Part shown: piece by piece, positions 62,731-64,000 of the stretch
How positions within the stretch are numbered: the stretch's first letter is position 1
How the letters are laid out: each line of letters starts with the position of its first letter
Origin: Candidatus Enterococcus courvalinii
GTDB taxonomy: Bacteria; Bacillota; Bacilli; Lactobacillales; Enterococcaceae
DNA length: 64,000 nt
Assembly: GCF_017315945.1 (NCBI RefSeq)
Contig: NZ_JAFLWI010000002.1
Coordinates: 1 to 64,000 of the forward strand
Direction: 5' to 3'
The notes under the pieces: model-generated
The model's input: only the letters and a program-made list of their open reading frames with translations
Database searches by the model: none
What the model was told of the DNA's origin: nothing
Translations under genes and position numbers: made by a program

Positions 62731-63399
62731 ATGAAAATGGTTTTGTTACGTCATGGTGAGAGTGAAGCTAATTTTGAAAATTACTGGACAGGCTGGTTAG
62801 ATGTGGCATTGACTACGAAAGGTGAGCAGCAAGCGAGTGAAGCGGGGACCAAAATGAAGGAAGCTGGTTTAGTATTTGATGCTGTCTATACTTCAGTTTT
62901 GAAGCGAGCAATTAAAACATCACAATACACTTTAGAAGAAATGGGGCAATTGTGGATTCCAATTACCAAAACTTGGCGTCTAAATGAACGTCACTATGGC
63001 GAACTAGTTGGTAAAAACAAAGACGAAATGAAAGCTATCTATGGAGAAGAACAAGTCAAAATTTGGCGTCGTGACTATCGTGAAGTACCACCACTTGTTA
63101 AAGAAAATCAGTTTGATCGAAGATATGATTTCTTGGATCCTCGTTTGATTTCTCATGGAGAAAGTTTAGAAATGACGGTTAAACGTCTGATACCTTTGTG
63201 GGAAGATTCGTTTGCACCCAAACTTCGTGAGCAACAAAATCTCTTAGTGGTTGGACACGGAAACAGTGTGCGTGCGTTAACGAAATACTTGGAAAACGTG
63301 CCAGAAGATCTAATGGATACGATTGATATTCCCAATGCGCAACCGATCCAATACACATTTGACGAACAGCTAACAATCATTGATAAAAAGATTTTATAA
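62731..63399 (+). CDS. gpmA: 2,3-bisphosphoglycerate-dependent phosphoglycerate mutase
   Basis: 222 residues from ATG 62731 (AGGAAG upstream; GTG 62722 is too close). The histidine-phosphatase signature LLRHGESEANFENYWTGWLD gives the catalytic His, with a second His in VVGHGNSVRALTKYL (about 174) and ERHYGELVGKNKDEM (about 88), all dPGM features. It interconverts 3- and 2-phosphoglycerate in glycolysis. At 222 residues it is slightly shorter than typical GpmA (about 228-250), so a paralogue with another phosphatase role is possible. Confidence 0.85.
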   Translation: MKMVLLRHGESEANFENYWTGWLDVALTTKGEQQASEAGTKMKEAGLVFDAVYTSVLKRAIKTSQYTLEEMGQLWIPITKTWRLNERHYGELVGKNKDEMKAIYGEEQVKIWRRDYREVPPLVKENQFDRRYDFLDPRLISHGESLEMTVKRLIPLWEDSFAPKLREQQNLLVVGHGNSVRALTKYLENVPEDLMDTIDIPNAQPIQYTFDEQLTIIDKKIL

Positions 63400-63441
63400 A
63401 GACTTCAGATGTTTTATCCGAAAAAAAGAGGAGTAGGAGCA

Positions 63442-64000
63442 ATGATAAAGAATTTTATTTGGGACTTTGATGGTACATTATTTGATACATATCCTGCAAT
63501 GGTTGATGGTGCTTGGCGTGCCTTACAAGATTTTGGGATTACAGCGGATAAAAAAGAAATCTATTTTGTGATGAAAAAGTATTCAACGAGTCAATTACGG
63601 CAAAACTATCAGTTGTCTGAGGAGAAATTTATCCCCTTATTTCATCAGTATGAAACAGCGAGTCAAGAAGTATCAGCGCCTTTCCAAGACACAAAGATGG
63701 TTTTAGAAAAGTTGAAAGCACACGGTGGACGACACTTTATCCTGACCCATCGTTTAACTCATTCAACTTGGGAACTGTTAAAAGACTTTGGACTAGACGA
63801 ATTAGTTGAAGAAGTTGTTGGAATAGATCAAGAATTTCCTAGAAAACCGGATCCTTCTTCATTACATGCGATTATTAAAAAATTTCATTTACAAAAAACA
63901 GAATCAATGATGATTGGCGATCGTCGATTAGACATTGAAGCCGGTAATAACGCGGGAATTGCCACTTGCTTATATGATATCGATTATTTTTTAGGTGATA
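63442..64000 (+). CDS. HAD-superfamily hydrolase, cut by the window end
   Basis: Begins at ATG 63442 with AGGAG upstream and runs off the window with at least 186 codons. The HAD motifs are NFIWDFDGTLFDTYPA (motif I, both Asp), ILTHR (motif II, Thr), RKPDPSSLHAII (motif III, Lys) and MMIGDRRLDIEAGNNAGI (motif IV). It looks like a phosphoglycolate-phosphatase-type enzyme; substrate unknown. The gap to gpmA is 42 bases. Confidence 0.8.
   Translation, partial: MIKNFIWDFDGTLFDTYPAMVDGAWRALQDFGITADKKEIYFVMKKYSTSQLRQNYQLSEEKFIPLFHQYETASQEVSAPFQDTKMVLEKLKAHGGRHFILTHRLTHSTWELLKDFGLDELVEEVVGIDQEFPRKPDPSSLHAIIKKFHLQKTESMMIGDRRLDIEAGNNAGIATCLYDIDYFLGD

Overview
The window reads as chromosomal DNA of a low-GC Gram-positive lactic acid bacterium, most likely an Enterococcus of the faecium/hirae/durans/mundtii type. 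Reasons: HrcA/CIRCE heat-shock control, a glmS ribozyme, rapZ-yvcK-whiA and cdaA-cdaR-glmM clusters, many promoters with a TGn extended -10, and above all an adjacent D-aspartate ligase and aspartate racemase pair, the cell-wall cross-bridge genes of that group (E. faecalis uses L-Ala instead). Species is an inference; no database search was run.

Layout. 1-1.8 kb: decayed small genes and a Ser/Thr-rich lipoprotein. 1.9-8.3 kb: hemW, then hrcA-grpE-dnaK and dnaJ. 8.5-10.8 kb: a reverse-strand polar amino-acid ABC transporter with its binding protein fused to its permease. 11-16 kb: uvrB-uvrA behind an SOS-like box. 16-18.1 kb: D-Asp ligase and racemase. 18.3-21.2 kb: rapZ-yvcK-whiA. 21.3-25.7 kb: a DsbA-like protein and a large pyruvate:flavodoxin/ferredoxin oxidoreductase. 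25.8-31.5 kb: cdaA-cdaR-glmM facing glmS with its ribozyme (c-di-AMP and UDP-GlcNAc supply). 31.7-34.9 kb: sppA, an RDD membrane protein and a TPR protein. 35-38.5 kb: tig, clpX, engB. 38.6-40.4 kb: small and unknown genes. 40.5-44.2 kb: fructose operon fruR-fruK-fruA with phased repeats before its promoter. 44.5-46.1 kb: ClC transporter. 46.2-56.4 kb: pcrA-ligA, gatCAB-dagK, rlmD. 61.5-64 kb: an LCP-like protein, a zinc-ribbon membrane protein, a phosphoglycerate mutase and a HAD hydrolase cut by the window end.

The only clearly accessory stretch is 56.4-61.5 kb: a short promoter-to-terminator unit, a large SF1 (UPF1/DNA2-like) helicase broken by one frameshift, a GIY-YIG family gene, very small ORFs and non-coding DNA. 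Broken genes cluster at 0-0.6 kb and in this island while all long core genes are intact, which argues for real decay rather than general sequencing error. I see no CRISPR array, complete IS element, tRNA or rRNA. The candidates most worth checking are the broken helicase locus, the 250-nt unit beside it, and the phased repeats before fruR.
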